Assembly: GCA_903879805.1 (NCBI GenBank)
Contig: CAIRMX010000085.1
Span: forward strand, 1 to 45,918
DNA from: an uncultured Alphaproteobacteria bacterium
Lineage (GTDB): Bacteria; Pseudomonadota; Alphaproteobacteria; Rickettsiales; UBA1997
DNA: 45,918 nucleotides
Direction of reading: 5' to 3'
Shown here: positions 35,037-43,190 of the stretch, one piece after another
How the letters are laid out: each line of letters starts with the position of its first letter
Numbering within the stretch: position 1 is the first letter of the stretch
The notes under the pieces: generated by a model
What the model saw: only the letters and a program-made list of their open reading frames with translations
Told to the model about the DNA's origin: nothing
The model's database searches: none
Made by a program: the position numbers and the translations under genes

Positions 35037-35663
35037 TTACGGGCGCCAGTTAAGAAAATTTTTGAGCAATTTTAATCCAGCTTCACCACTTTTTTCCGGG
35101 TGAAACTGCGCGCCGAAGATATTGTCTTTGGCAATCACCACACTCATCTTGGCGCCATACTCCGCCTGCGCTAAAACATTATGCTCGTTTTGGCAAATGA
35201 AGTGGTAGGAATTGGCAAAATAAAAATGCTCCCCATCTTTGATGTCTTTTAGAACTGGGTGCTCGGCTTTTAGCACGACCTCATTCCAGCCCATGTGCGG
35301 AATTTTTAAACCTTCGCAAGCAGCGATTTTTTCAACTTTGCCAGTGATAAAGCCAAGACCTTGATGCTCGCCATTTTCATGGCCAACTGACGCCAATACT
35401 TGCATGCCAACACAAATACCAAGGAATGGTTTTTTCTCGGATAAAACTTGTTTTCTGATTTCTGGAATTAGGCCTTCAATTGATTTTAAGCCAGCCATGC
35501 AATCGCCAAAAGCGCCAACTCCCGGAAGGATTAAATGATTTGCCGATCTAATGTCGGAAATTTTATTTGAGACGAGAATTTCATCACTGCCGCAAGCCAC
35601 GCGCAGAGCATTTACAACCGACTCAACATTGCCGGCACCGTAATCAATTATTACTGTTTTCAT
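35037..35663 (-). CDS. hisH: Imidazole glycerol phosphate synthase glutaminase subunit
   Basis: Class I glutamine amidotransferase, 208 residues, that supplies ammonia to HisF. Catalytic residues are Cys in LGICVGMQ (C84) and His/Glu in FHPEKSG (H188, E190), with LPGVGAFGDCM for the oxyanion region. hisF is not in the window, and no other his gene is adjacent. The gene overlaps the DUF2628 gene by four bases. A DUF2628-hisH neighbourhood is known in alphaproteobacterial his operons, so this may be a rearranged remnant of one. A role with a HisF-like amidotransferase in glycan synthesis is an alternative. Confidence 0.92.
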   Translation of the reverse strand: MKTVIIDYGAGNVESVVNALRVACGSDEILVSNKISDIRSANHLILPGVGAFGDCMAGLKSIEGLIPEIRKQVLSEKKPFLGICVGMQVLASVGHENGEHQGLGFITGKVEKIAACEGLKIPHMGWNEVVLKAEHPVLKDIKDGEHFYFANSYHFICQNEHNVLAQAEYGAKMSVVIAKDNIFGAQFHPEKSGEAGLKLLKNFLNWRP

Positions 35664-36115
35664 GCAAAGAACCGTTTTTTGGGATTTTGCAATTTCATCA
35701 TTTTGCGGTGAAGTTTGGGATTTAAAATTGAGTCATCAAAAGCGCTGATGTCAGCCGATAAATTTTGCACGAATCGCAATTTAGCATTGGCAAAATTTGA
35801 GCCAAAAACCAACCCAACAAATTCGTAATTTCTTTTCTTTAAATGCTCGCAGAACCAGTAAGTGGCGTTCAGCGCAACAGTGAAAGCTAGGGCAATTTCT
35901 AAGAAAATTTTATCGCCACCCGGGGCGATTTCACCGAAAATTGCAAAAGCGATATTGATGGCAAGCAAGAGCAAAAATTCTTGCCACATCTTGTGATACA
36001 AGAACCAGAAGGGCCCGAATAAAAATGCAAAGAACGAAAAACCTTCTTTAAGCAAGACGATGTCTGCGATTTTTCCTTCTTTATTTTTTTTGATGAGGGC
36101 GCTGTAGAGTTTCAT
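35660..36115 (-). CDS. DUF2628-family membrane protein
   Basis: A 151-residue protein with a short cytoplasmic start (MKLYSALIKKNKEGK), then the family hallmark FSFFAFLFGPFWFLYHKMW (about 26-45), followed by two more hydrophobic segments (about 46-62 and 70-88) and a basic C-terminal tail with NPKLHRKMMKLQNPKKRFF. Function is unknown in the family. It overlaps hisH by four bases. Just upstream on the coding strand is a pyrimidine tract (CCTCCTCCCCCC), so there is no Shine-Dalgarno. Confidence 0.8.
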   Translation of the reverse strand: MKLYSALIKKNKEGKIADIVLLKEGFSFFAFLFGPFWFLYHKMWQEFLLLLAINIAFAIFGEIAPGGDKIFLEIALAFTVALNATYWFCEHLKKRNYEFVGLVFGSNFANAKLRFVQNLSADISAFDDSILNPKLHRKMMKLQNPKKRFFA

Positions 36116-36132
36116 TTGGGGGGAGGAGGTTT

Positions 36133-36154
36133 GGGCGGAAGAAAACTCCCGCCC
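36133..36154 (-). terminator. Hairpin between rplT and the DUF2628 gene
   Basis: GGGCGG (36133-36138) and CCGCCC (36149-36154) form a 6-bp GC-only stem about 15 bp past the rplT stop. There is no U-tract on the minus strand, where CAAACCTCC follows, so it is a weak or factor-dependent terminator or attenuator. Confidence 0.4.
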
Positions 36155-36169
36155 TTACTTGTAGAAGAA

Positions 36170-36529
36170 CTAAGCTTTTAAAGCGGCTTTAGCTTTTTCA
36201 ACGATTTTAGCGAAAGTTTCTGGCTCGCGAATTGCAAGATCAGAAAGAACTTTACGATCCAAATCGATATTAGCGTTTTTCAAACCGCTAATGAATTTTG
36301 AATAGATCAAACCTTGCTCACGCACAGCTGCGTTGATACGCTGGATCCAAAGAGCACGGAAGTCTCTTTTTTTAACACGACGATCGCGGTAAGCATATTG
36401 CAAAGCTTTTTCAACTTTTTCGATTGCAATACGGTAACAGTTTTTAGCACGGCCACGATAGCCTTTTGCCATTTTCAAGATTTTTTTGTGTCTAGCGCGC
36501 TTAGTGACGCCTCTTTTTACACGACTCAT
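36170..36529 (-). CDS. rplT: 50S ribosomal protein L20
   Basis: A 119-residue 23S rRNA-binding assembly protein. Conserved start [23 protein letters not shown] (read across residues 2-24), then [30 protein letters not shown] is visible upstream, a strong site. It lies 24 nt after rpmI, the classical pair. Confidence 0.97.
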   Translation of the reverse strand: MSRVKRGVTKRARHKKILKMAKGYRGRAKNCYRIAIEKVEKALQYAYRDRRVKKRDFRALWIQRINAAVREQGLIYSKFISGLKNANIDLDRKVLSDLAIREPETFAKIVEKAKAALKA

Positions 36530-36553
36530 GGGAACTCCTTTTAAATATTTTAA

Positions 36554-36757
36554 TTATCGGCTGTAAGGCATTTTGAATTTCAAAACGCTAGCTGAATGGC
36601 CAGGTGAAAGAACTGCTTGGTTACGCAATTTTCTGATACGACTTTGGCTTTTTTTGCCCAAGTTGTGTCGTTTTCCAGCCTGCTTGTGAAGGATTTTCCC
36701 AGTGCCGCTAACCTTGAATCGCTTCTTGGCGCTACTGTTTGTTTTCATTTTTGGCAT
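36554..36757 (-). CDS. rpmI: 50S ribosomal protein L35
   Basis: A 67-residue basic protein beginning [20 protein letters not shown], the standard L35 opening, with [17 protein letters not shown]. It is first of the rpmI-rplT pair. The usual upstream infC is missing; instead a structured non-coding stretch and a tRNA gene precede it, so it should have its own promoter in that spacer. Confidence 0.95.
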   Translation of the reverse strand: MPKMKTNSSAKKRFKVSGTGKILHKQAGKRHNLGKKSQSRIRKLRNQAVLSPGHSASVLKFKMPYSR

Positions 36758-36851
36758 ATCATTTTCTCATTTAAGATTATTAAGCAGATCCAAGGGTAGA
36801 AAGCCTTAACCCAAGAACCAGAGGCCACAGACTTTTAAGGGTCGCAACCGA

Positions 36852-36970
36852 AATCACCAGCAAGACGCTGGGATTAAAAAAGCGAGAATTTTGCGTTAGC
36901 TGCTAGGCATGTCGATTTCGAGGAGCGTAAGCGTACCTACAAGGTACGTGCGCACCACAGAAGTCGACAT
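36852..36970 (-). promoter_or_regulatory. Structured leader upstream of rpmI-rplT
   Basis: Two nested or adjacent dyads lie in the gap before rpmI. The first is AATC-a-CCAGC (36852-36861) with GCTGG-GATT (36867-36875). The second is an outer pair ATGTCGA (36909-36915)/TCGACAT (36964-36970) enclosing CGTACCT-ACA-AGGTACG (36932-36948). L20 represses its own operon through leader RNA in several bacteria, so a regulatory leader is possible. The second dyad also looks like a dispersed palindromic element. Not settled. Confidence 0.4.
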
Positions 36971-36987
36971 AACGACGCAGATGACGT

Positions 36988-37003
36988 AAAAGCCGAAGCT
37001 TTT
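36988..37003 (-). terminator. Terminator of the tRNA gene
   Basis: On the minus strand AAAAGC-TTCG-GCTTTT directly follows the encoded CCA of the tRNA. The perfect 6-bp stem with a TTCG tetraloop and T-tract is a compact intrinsic terminator. Confidence 0.75.
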
Positions 37004-37080
37004 TGGTGGGATCAATAGGACTCGAACCTATGACCAAGACGTTATGAGCATCCTGCTCTAACCAACTGAGCTATGATCCC
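37004..37080 (-). tRNA. tRNA with CAU anticodon (Ile2 or elongator Met)
   Basis: A 77-nt cloverleaf read on the minus strand: acceptor GGGATCA/TGATCCC, D-arm GCTC...GAGC, anticodon stem GGATG/CGTCT with loop CTCATAA (anticodon CAT), T-arm ATAGG-TTCGAGT-CCTAT, and an encoded CCA end. The first base pair is G-C, so it is not an initiator tRNA. The TTGGTC variable region resembles tRNA-Ile2 (lysidine-modified CAU), but elongator Met cannot be excluded without identity-element comparison. Confidence 0.95.
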
Positions 37081-37102
37081 GTGAAAACTAAATTCGCGAC
37101 AC

Positions 37103-37164
37103 AGCTCAATTGGTAGTTATGTTTCTGTGCTGCTTGCGCAGACACGGGCTGAGCTATGATCCCG
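37103..37164. pseudogene. Facing tRNA-like fragments
   Basis: A 16-bp exact copy of the intact tRNA's 5' end (CTGAGCTATGATCCCG on the plus strand, 37149-37164; original at 37066-37081) lies 83 bp further on. At 37103-37116, AGCTCAATTGGTAG on the plus strand matches a generic tRNA D-arm in the opposite orientation. No complete cloverleaf can be folded. From 37165 to 37344 I see no gene or clear signal. Confidence 0.6.
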
Positions 37165-37344
37165 AATATTTATAACAATTGTTTGGATTTTCTTATTTAA
37201 GGAAGATTTTAACAAAAGGGGCGGGCAACTTATGAAGGGCTTGGGGTTTTGCAAGAAAAATTTACCCAACAAATAAGATTCCATTTTTATTTCAGACATT
37301 AATTGTGCCGACTTATCCCCCTTTCAATTCGCACAAGCTATCTG

Positions 37345-39045
37345 ATGAAGACGCCTCCTCAATCAATCGACATCGTCATTCCGACCCATAAAAAAGATCT
37401 GCAAATTCTCGAATATTGCATTGAGGCCGCCAAGAAAAAAATCACTGGCGCGGGCCGCATCATCGTGATTTCAAAAGAGCGCTACAGTGAAAATGCCGAA
37501 TGGTTTGACGAGGCGCTTTTTCCTTTTTCAATCGAGCTGGTTCAAAGATATGTTGGCAGCACTTGTGGCTGGTATTTTCAGCAATTACTCAAATTTTACG
37601 CACCTCTCGTAATCCCAAATATTAGCGAGAATGTTTTGGTTCTCGACAGCGACACGGTTTTTTTCCGTCGCGTTAAAATGCTCGATCCTGACGGTCGCGC
37701 CCTTTACCACACTAGCAAAGATGAAAATCCGCTACGCTCTGATTTTGACGAGCGAGTTGCCGAGCACACCGAAAAAATGTTGCCAGAATTGACGATAAAA
37801 AATCTGCCCAGCGAATTTCAAGGAACTTCCGGCATTAATCACACCATGATTTTTAATCGCGAAATTTTGTGCGATCTTTTTGCCCGAGTTGAAAAACATC
37901 ACGATTGCGGCGAGCCATTTTATAAAATTTTTCTTAAATATGCGGGCAACACTCACTCGGCTTCCGAATATCAAATTTATTTCTGTTTTTTGCTGATTTT
38001 TCATCGCGACAAAATGCGCGTCAGAAAATTAAATTATAAAAATACTGCCGACATCAACATCAAAAAATATCGCTGGAGATTCAAATATCACTACTGCTCT
38101 TTTCACTTTTATTTGCGCGGCTCACGCAGCAATTCTGCGCGAGTAAAATCTTTGCAATTTCTTCAAGATTTTATTTGCAAATTCTTCTGTTTCGAAATTC
38201 GCAATATCGGAATTGTTAATTGTAATATTGGTGAGTTTTTGCATTTGCCCAATCGCAAAATTAATTGGATGAAACGTAAGAACTTGGCACTTTCTTACGG
38301 AAATTTAGGCGGATTTATTGCTGAGAACGGCGAGAAAAATCTTTTTGCTGAAAGAAAAAATCTTCTCACAGGTGAAACCACAATTTGCAATTTGCAGCTC
38401 AATGAAAAACTCGAGATAATCTTCGAAAAAGAAGTCTTAAAAAATCACCATCTTGTGCAAATTTTGCCGCAAGAAATAGCGCTGGTGCAAAATTGTGAAA
38501 ACAAAAAATTCTTTCTGCATCAGATCAAGAAAGACAAGCGTTTTGAGTATGTTTTAGATTTGCCAAATGACCCAAAAATCACCAGCATGTCGCTTGCCAA
38601 ACGTGACGAAAAATGGTGGTTATTTTTTACAAAAAAATCTGCGCAGCCTAACGAACTTCATCTTGCTTTTAGCGATGATTTACTTGGCAAAAACTGGCGC
38701 TATTTCTCAGGAAATCCACGCCTTTTACACAATAGCACTGCGGCTGGCACCGGAAATATTTTTTCATTTCACGGCGCTGAATTTCGCCCTTCAAAAAATT
38801 TAGATGATTCGATTTTGCTTAACCGAATTGAGTCGATGACGGAAGAATTATATCAAGACTCCAAAGAAATGGAGATCTTTCCCGATCAGCTTGGGCTCTG
38901 GCCTAACGGCATTTGCAGCATTGTAAATTTGGGAGACAATTTAACGCTTTTCAGCGGCAAGAAATTTTCTTTCTTTCCTTTCAAGCCGCTGATTTTTTTA
39001 TTCCACTTTCGGCTTTGCAACGCCAACAAGTGCTGGACGAATTAG
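37345..39045 (+). CDS. Two-domain glycosyltransferase-like protein
   Basis: About 566 residues from the ATG at 37345 (MKTPPQSIDIVIPTHKKDL). The N-terminal ~260 residues resemble DUF6492-type GT-A enzymes: IDIVIPTHKKD, GWYFQQLLKFYAP and a metal-binding VLDSDTVFF (DSD 101-103). The C-terminal part (about 325-540) has repeated beta-blade-like sequences such as WWLFFT..., LHLAFSDDLLGKNWRYFSGNP and GNIFSFHGAEFRPSKN. These resemble the N-terminal propeller of glucosamine inositolphosphorylceramide transferases. The last ~16 codons overlap the 3' end of convergent grpE. Function is probably cell-surface glycan synthesis; the fusion assignment is from pattern only. Confidence 0.72.
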   Translation: MKTPPQSIDIVIPTHKKDLQILEYCIEAAKKKITGAGRIIVISKERYSENAEWFDEALFPFSIELVQRYVGSTCGWYFQQLLKFYAPLVIPNISENVLVLDSDTVFFRRVKMLDPDGRALYHTSKDENPLRSDFDERVAEHTEKMLPELTIKNLPSEFQGTSGINHTMIFNREILCDLFARVEKHHDCGEPFYKIFLKYAGNTHSASEYQIYFCFLLIFHRDKMRVRKLNYKNTADINIKKYRWRFKYHYCSFHFYLRGSRSNSARVKSLQFLQDFICKFFCFEIRNIGIVNCNIGEFLHLPNRKINWMKRKNLALSYGNLGGFIAENGEKNLFAERKNLLTGETTICNLQLNEKLEIIFEKEVLKNHHLVQILPQEIALVQNCENKKFFLHQIKKDKRFEYVLDLPNDPKITSMSLAKRDEKWWLFFTKKSAQPNELHLAFSDDLLGKNWRYFSGNPRLLHNSTAAGTGNIFSFHGAEFRPSKNLDDSILLNRIESMTEELYQDSKEMEIFPDQLGLWPNGICSIVNLGDNLTLFSGKKFSFFPFKPLIFLFHFRLCNANKCWTN

Positions 39046-39528
39046 GCGATCTGCAATCGAATATCCGGCTTGAATAACTTGCACCACAGTGCCTTCTTCA
39101 GCTTCGCTTTCCACTTGCACCAAGGCTTCGTGAAAATTGTGATTAAATTTTTCGTTAAGTGGAAAAATTCTTTTGATCTGATTTTTTTCCAAAACTTTCA
39201 TCAGTTCTTTTTCCGTCATTGAAACTGCGTCGGCGTAATTTTTGATCGCCGGAATTTTTTCAATTTCTTCTTTTGGCGCGTTGCCGCTAGCTAGAAAAAA
39301 GTTCTCAACCACCAAAACCAAATCTCCGGCAAAGCTAGAAATAGCAAACTTTCCCGCCTTATCAATTTCTTCGCGTGATCTGCGACGCACATTCTCAACT
39401 TCGGCAAGAGCGCGCAAAATTTTCTCGTTAGACTCGCTTAATTTTTGTTCGAGTTCAGCAATTTTTGCTTCAGGTGTTACTAGATTTTCTACTGGTTGCT
39501 CTTCTTGCGGACGGCTATTTTCTTCCAT
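38998..39528 (-). CDS. grpE: Nucleotide exchange factor GrpE
   Basis: Releases ADP from DnaK. The 176 residues start with an acidic disordered tail (MEENSRPQEEQPVEN), then the long coiled coil with LAEVENVRRRSREEIDKAGKFA (read across about 41-62), and the C-terminal wing FNHNFHEALVQVESEAEEGTVVQVIQAGY (across about 128-156) and RLIRPALVGVAK. AGGAG precedes the ATG at good spacing. It is divergent from clpP, forming a small chaperone/protease block, and its 3' end overlaps the convergent glycosyltransferase-like gene. Confidence 0.94.
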   Translation of the reverse strand: MEENSRPQEEQPVENLVTPEAKIAELEQKLSESNEKILRALAEVENVRRRSREEIDKAGKFAISSFAGDLVLVVENFFLASGNAPKEEIEKIPAIKNYADAVSMTEKELMKVLEKNQIKRIFPLNEKFNHNFHEALVQVESEAEEGTVVQVIQAGYSIADRLIRPALVGVAKPKVE

Positions 39529-39564
39529 TTTTCTCCTAAAATTTTTTTAAAGTAAGGCGCGCAA

Positions 39565-39590
39565 GATATGCAGCTCCAAACAAGTTTCAA
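39565..39590 (-). promoter_or_regulatory. Possible heat-shock-type promoter of grpE
   Basis: On the minus strand TTGAAA (39590-39585) is followed after 14 bp by CATATC (39570-39565). This spacing and sequence resemble sigma-32 promoters better than sigma-70, which fits grpE. Weak evidence by eye. Confidence 0.3.
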
Positions 39591-39661
39591 TAGGGTTGCT
39601 TTAAATTTTCTGCTTTCTAATTTGCGCCCATAAATTTCCCCCAAATAAACATCTCCCTCTC

Positions 39662-40291
39662 ATGCAAGATAGAATTCTCGACCAAGCCAATTACTTGGTG
39701 CCAATGGTTGTTGAACAAACCGCCAAAGGCGAAAGATCTTTCGATATTTACTCAAGACTTTTGAAAGAGCGCATCATCTTTTTATCTGGTCCAGTTAACG
39801 ACCAAGTTTCATCTTTGATTGTTGCTCAGTTGCTTTTTTTAGAATCAGAAGATCCAAAAAAAGACATTTATTTTTACATTAATTCACCCGGCGGCATCGT
39901 GACTTCGGGCCTTGCCATGTATGACACCATGCAATATATTCGCCCTGATGTTGCAACTCTTTGTATCGGCCAAGCTGCTTCAATGGGTTCATTGCTTTTA
40001 ACTGCGGGCGCTGCCGGAAAAAGATTTTGCTTACCAAACTCGCGCATCATGATTCACCAGCCTTCTGGCGGATATCAAGGTCAAGCAACTGACATCGAAA
40101 TTCACGCTCAAGAAACCCTGAGTTTGAAAAGAAGATTAAACGAAATCTACGTTAAGCACACCGGACAAAAGCTTGCTGTTATTGAGAAATCAATGGAGCG
40201 CGACAATTTTATGTCACCAGAAAAAGCAAAAGAATTTGGTTTGATCGATGAAGTAATCGACAAAAGACCTGAGCAAACACAACAAAAATAA
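39662..40291 (+). CDS. clpP: ATP-dependent Clp protease proteolytic subunit
   Basis: A self-compartmentalised serine protease, 209 residues. Catalytic triad S107 (GQAASMGS), H132 (MIHQPSGG) and D181 (MERDNFMS). The N-terminal segment [19 protein letters not shown] is typical. It lies 9 nt before clpX in the usual clpP-clpX order. tig is not adjacent. There is no clear Shine-Dalgarno. Confidence 0.97.
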   Translation: MQDRILDQANYLVPMVVEQTAKGERSFDIYSRLLKERIIFLSGPVNDQVSSLIVAQLLFLESEDPKKDIYFYINSPGGIVTSGLAMYDTMQYIRPDVATLCIGQAASMGSLLLTAGAAGKRFCLPNSRIMIHQPSGGYQGQATDIEIHAQETLSLKRRLNEIYVKHTGQKLAVIEKSMERDNFMSPEKAKEFGLIDEVIDKRPEQTQQK

Positions 40292-40300
40292 AATTATTTT

Positions 40301-41608
40301 ATGGTTAAAAAACACGACGACGAAAAAGAATTATCCTGCTCTTTTTGCGGCAAAAACCAAAATGAAGTAAAGAAACTAGTCGCCGGCCCAACTGCTTTGA
40401 TTTGCAATGAATGTATCGGCGTTGGCATGGAAATTTTGCGCGAAGAACAAAAAAAATCGCCTCTTCAAAAAACCGACGGCAGCAAACCAACCCCGAAAGA
40501 CATCATCAAAATTTTGGATGAATATGTGGTTGGACAAAAACATGCCAAAAAAGTTTTGTCGGTTGCAGTTTACAATCACTACAAGCGCATTGATTCAATT
40601 TCTGGATCAACTGCTGAAAGTGTTGAGCTCAGCAAGTCGAACATTCTAATGATTGGGCCCACCGGTTGCGGCAAAACTCTACTTGCGCAAACCTTAGCAA
40701 AAATTCTCGATGTGCCTTTCACCATGGCTGACGCCACTTCTTTAACCGAAGCCGGTTATGTTGGTGATGACGTGGAAAATATTATTTCACGCCTGTTACA
40801 ATCTGCTAATTACGACATTGAAAAAACTCAGCGCGGCATCATTTACATTGATGAAATCGATAAAATTGCTCGCAAATCTGAAGACAATACTCGCCGCGAT
40901 ATTTCTGGCGAAGGCGTGCAGCAAGGTTTGTTGAAAATTATTGAGGGCACGGTTGCTTCAGTTCCAACTCAACCCGGAAGAAAAACCACTCAGCAAGAAT
41001 ATGTGCAAGTTGACACGCGCAATATTTTGTTCATTTGCGCCGGTGCATTTTCTGGTTTAGAAAAAATCATCGTTGCTCGTGGCAAAGGCTCTAGTATTGG
41101 TTTTGGTGCTGATGTTCGTTCAAAAGACGACAATGCTCGCAAAGATATTTTCAACCAAGTTGAGCCCGATGATTTGATTAAATTTGGTTTGATTCCAGAA
41201 ATCGTCGGCAGACTTCCGGTTGTTGCGCCTCTTGAAGGCCTAACTGAAGAAGATTTAACTAGAGTTTTATCTGAACCAAAAAACTCAATCGTGAAGCAAT
41301 ATAAAAAACTTTTCGAGTTGGATAAAATCGAATTAAACTTTGAAGACGAAGCTTTGAAAGAAATCGCTAAAAAAGCCATCGAGTGCAAAACCGGTGCCCG
41401 CGGTCTTCGCGCCATTGCAGAAAATATTTTATTGGACGTGATGTTTGAAGCGCCTTCTGAGAAAAATATTAAAACTGCGACGGTAACCAAAGAAGTTTTG
41501 ACTGATGGAAAGCCTTTGAAGATTACTCATTTGACTGAGAAGGAAATTGCTGAGAGAGAAGGAAAGAAGATGATTACGATTGTTCCTCAGAAAGAGAAGG
41601 CTGCTTAA
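40301..41608 (+). CDS. clpX: ATP-dependent Clp protease ATP-binding subunit ClpX
   Basis: The AAA+ unfoldase that feeds ClpP. The 435 residues begin with a four-cysteine zinc finger (C13, C16, C35, C38), then Walker A GPTGCGKT (119-126), the pore-loop region with [10 protein letters not shown], Walker [14 protein letters not shown], and sensor motifs in the C-terminal part ([10 protein letters not shown]). Length is normal for the family. lon, often next, is not present. A second bolA gene is convergent. Confidence 0.97.
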   Translation: MVKKHDDEKELSCSFCGKNQNEVKKLVAGPTALICNECIGVGMEILREEQKKSPLQKTDGSKPTPKDIIKILDEYVVGQKHAKKVLSVAVYNHYKRIDSISGSTAESVELSKSNILMIGPTGCGKTLLAQTLAKILDVPFTMADATSLTEAGYVGDDVENIISRLLQSANYDIEKTQRGIIYIDEIDKIARKSEDNTRRDISGEGVQQGLLKIIEGTVASVPTQPGRKTTQQEYVQVDTRNILFICAGAFSGLEKIIVARGKGSSIGFGADVRSKDDNARKDIFNQVEPDDLIKFGLIPEIVGRLPVVAPLEGLTEEDLTRVLSEPKNSIVKQYKKLFELDKIELNFEDEALKEIAKKAIECKTGARGLRAIAENILLDVMFEAPSEKNIKTATVTKEVLTDGKPLKITHLTEKEIAEREGKKMITIVPQKEKAA

Positions 41609-41637
41609 AAATTCGATCACAACTGTCATGCTGAGCT

Positions 41638-41886
41638 TTACATCACCTTAATCTCCAACGCATGCATCCCCCATACAAACTCATCTTTTAAAAGTGAGTT
41701 AATTTTGCGATGCGCGTTCACCACACTCAAACCCTTCAACTCCTCAGCCTCAATCACAATCGCAAAATGCGTCTCACCACTTCCGTCATCACCCAAATGT
41801 CCGGCGTGGAGATGTGAATTATTTTTCACCTCTAAAAATTTTGGCTGAAGATTTTTTTTCAGATTCTCTTCGATCCTTTGCTTCAT
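41638..41886 (-). CDS. bolA: BolA-family protein (second copy)
   Basis: An 82-residue BolA protein closer to classic BolA1 than the copy at 17728: SHLHAGHLGDDGSGETHFAIVI contains the His-rich loop and TH motif used for iron-sulfur binding with a monothiol glutaredoxin, followed by the FVWGMHALEIKV end. Start ATG at 41886, immediately beside the AT-rich spacer before hemE. Convergent with clpX. The bolA-clpPX proximity seen in many proteobacteria is kept here, although with inverted orientation. Confidence 0.88.
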   Translation of the reverse strand: MKQRIEENLKKNLQPKFLEVKNNSHLHAGHLGDDGSGETHFAIVIEAEELKGLSVVNAHRKINSLLKDEFVWGMHALEIKVM

Positions 41887-42149
41887 GTTAAAAAATCTGT
41901 TAATAAATTGTTAATAACTCTGCGTTTTTCCACCGATCGTTTCTTTGTTAAAAACTTATCAAAAATTTTAACATTTTCTCCACAGTTTTAACTTCTGTTA
42001 AAAAACTTTCTGTTAAAAATTTAACCTGTTAATAACTTTTATAAATCCTTTATTTTCAAGGCTTTATAAAGTTTTTATATGTTAATAAAAATGTTAAAAA
42101 ATTTTAATCACGTAATTCACAGCCCTAATAAAATTAACTAATCTCTTAA
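41887..42149. other. Candidate chromosomal replication origin (oriC)
   Basis: A 263-bp non-coding spacer, very AT-rich, upstream of hemE. It holds nine TGTTAA motifs on the same strand (starts 41886, 41898, 41909, 41946, 41996, 42011, 42027, 42080, 42092), extended as TGTTAAAAA or TGTTAATAA. It also holds a one-mismatch DnaA box TTCTCCACA (41976-41984), a weaker TTTTCCACC (41926-41934), and a CtrA-like TTAA-N7-TTAA (41900-41914). In Caulobacter and Rickettsia the origin lies next to hemE. Genes to the left are mostly on the minus strand, co-oriented with a fork leaving this point. Confidence 0.6.
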
Positions 42150-43190
42150 ATGAATAAATTAATTAATACTCTTCTCAAAAAAGAGAAATTTTCCAATCCA
42201 CCAATTTGGGTAATGAGACAAGCGGGAAGATATTTACCAGAATATCGTGAAATTCGCTCTAATGTAAAAAATTTCTTAGAACTTTGTTACACACCAAAAC
42301 TCGCCTCAGAAGTTACACTTCAACCAATTCGCAGATTTGGTTTTGACGCAGCGATTATTTTTTCAGATATTTTAGTAATTCCAGACGCACTAGGCGTGAA
42401 AGTAGAATTCGTAAAAAATGAAGGACCGAAATTACAAAAAATTTCCAGTAGTGCCGATTTAAAAAATCTCAAAAGAGACAATATTAAAAACCATTTACAG
42501 CCGGTTTTTGAGACTCTGTCGCTTACCAAATCAAAGTTAGATGCCAGTACCGCTCTAATTGGATTTTCTGGTTCTCCATGGACTTTAGCTTGTTACATGA
42601 TCGAGGGCGGCGGTTCAAAAAATTTCGAACAAACTCGTAAAACCGCAATTGGCGATGAAAAATTTTTCGCCGAATTAATCGAAATTTTAACTCAAAGCAT
42701 CATCACTTATTTGTCGCATCAAATTGAAGCGGGCGCTGACGTGGTAAAATTATTTGATTCTTGGGCCGGAGTTTTACCGCCACAGCAATTAAGAAAATGG
42801 GTGATTGAGCCGACCAAAAAAATTGTCTCTGAACTTAAAAAACTACATCCGCAAATTCCGGTTATATGTTTTCCGAGGGGAATTGGCGCGATGTATGAAG
42901 AATTCGCGCGCGAGGTTGGATCGCAAGGTTTGGCGCTAGATCAAACTTTGGAAAAAAACTGGGCTAAAAAAAATCTGCAAGAAAATTTAGGCCAAGTGGT
43001 GCAAGGAAATTTGGATAATATTTTGCTGGCTTGTGGTTCGAAAAGTGAAATTGAAAAAGAGGTTTTGCAGATTTTAGAAAGTTTTGGCGACCATCCTTTT
43101 ATCTTCAATTTAGGTCACGGAATTATTCCAGAAACGCCGATTGAAAATGTTGAGTTGGTGATGAAGTTGGTGCGGAATTTTACTTCTTAG
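42150..43190 (+). CDS. hemE: Uroporphyrinogen decarboxylase
   Basis: Decarboxylates uroporphyrinogen III to coproporphyrinogen III in heme synthesis. The 346 residues carry WVMRQAGRYLPEYREIR (20-36, with substrate-binding Arg 23 and 27), the catalytic Asp in FSDILVIPDALG (D73), and later IGFSGSPWTLACYMIEGG and FNLGHGIIPETP. It reads away from the candidate origin. The last 11 bp overlap the convergent ispDF gene. Confidence 0.97.
   Translation: MNKLINTLLKKEKFSNPPIWVMRQAGRYLPEYREIRSNVKNFLELCYTPKLASEVTLQPIRRFGFDAAIIFSDILVIPDALGVKVEFVKNEGPKLQKISSSADLKNLKRDNIKNHLQPVFETLSLTKSKLDASTALIGFSGSPWTLACYMIEGGGSKNFEQTRKTAIGDEKFFAELIEILTQSIITYLSHQIEAGADVVKLFDSWAGVLPPQQLRKWVIEPTKKIVSELKKLHPQIPVICFPRGIGAMYEEFAREVGSQGLALDQTLEKNWAKKNLQENLGQVVQGNLDNILLACGSKSEIEKEVLQILESFGDHPFIFNLGHGIIPETPIENVELVMKLVRNFTS

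Noticed and set aside
37117..37299. 60-codon minus-strand ORF beside the tRNA
   Set aside because: Overlaps the tRNA-like fragments and has no protein-like features.
40990..41490. 166-codon antisense ORF in clpX
   Set aside because: Long antisense frame caused by clpX codon use; no family motif and no promoter or ribosome-binding site.
41614..41637. Possible fragment of the hisH-midA palindromic repeat (GTCATGCTGAGCTT)
   Set aside because: Only about 14 bp with a mismatch, too short to distinguish from chance.
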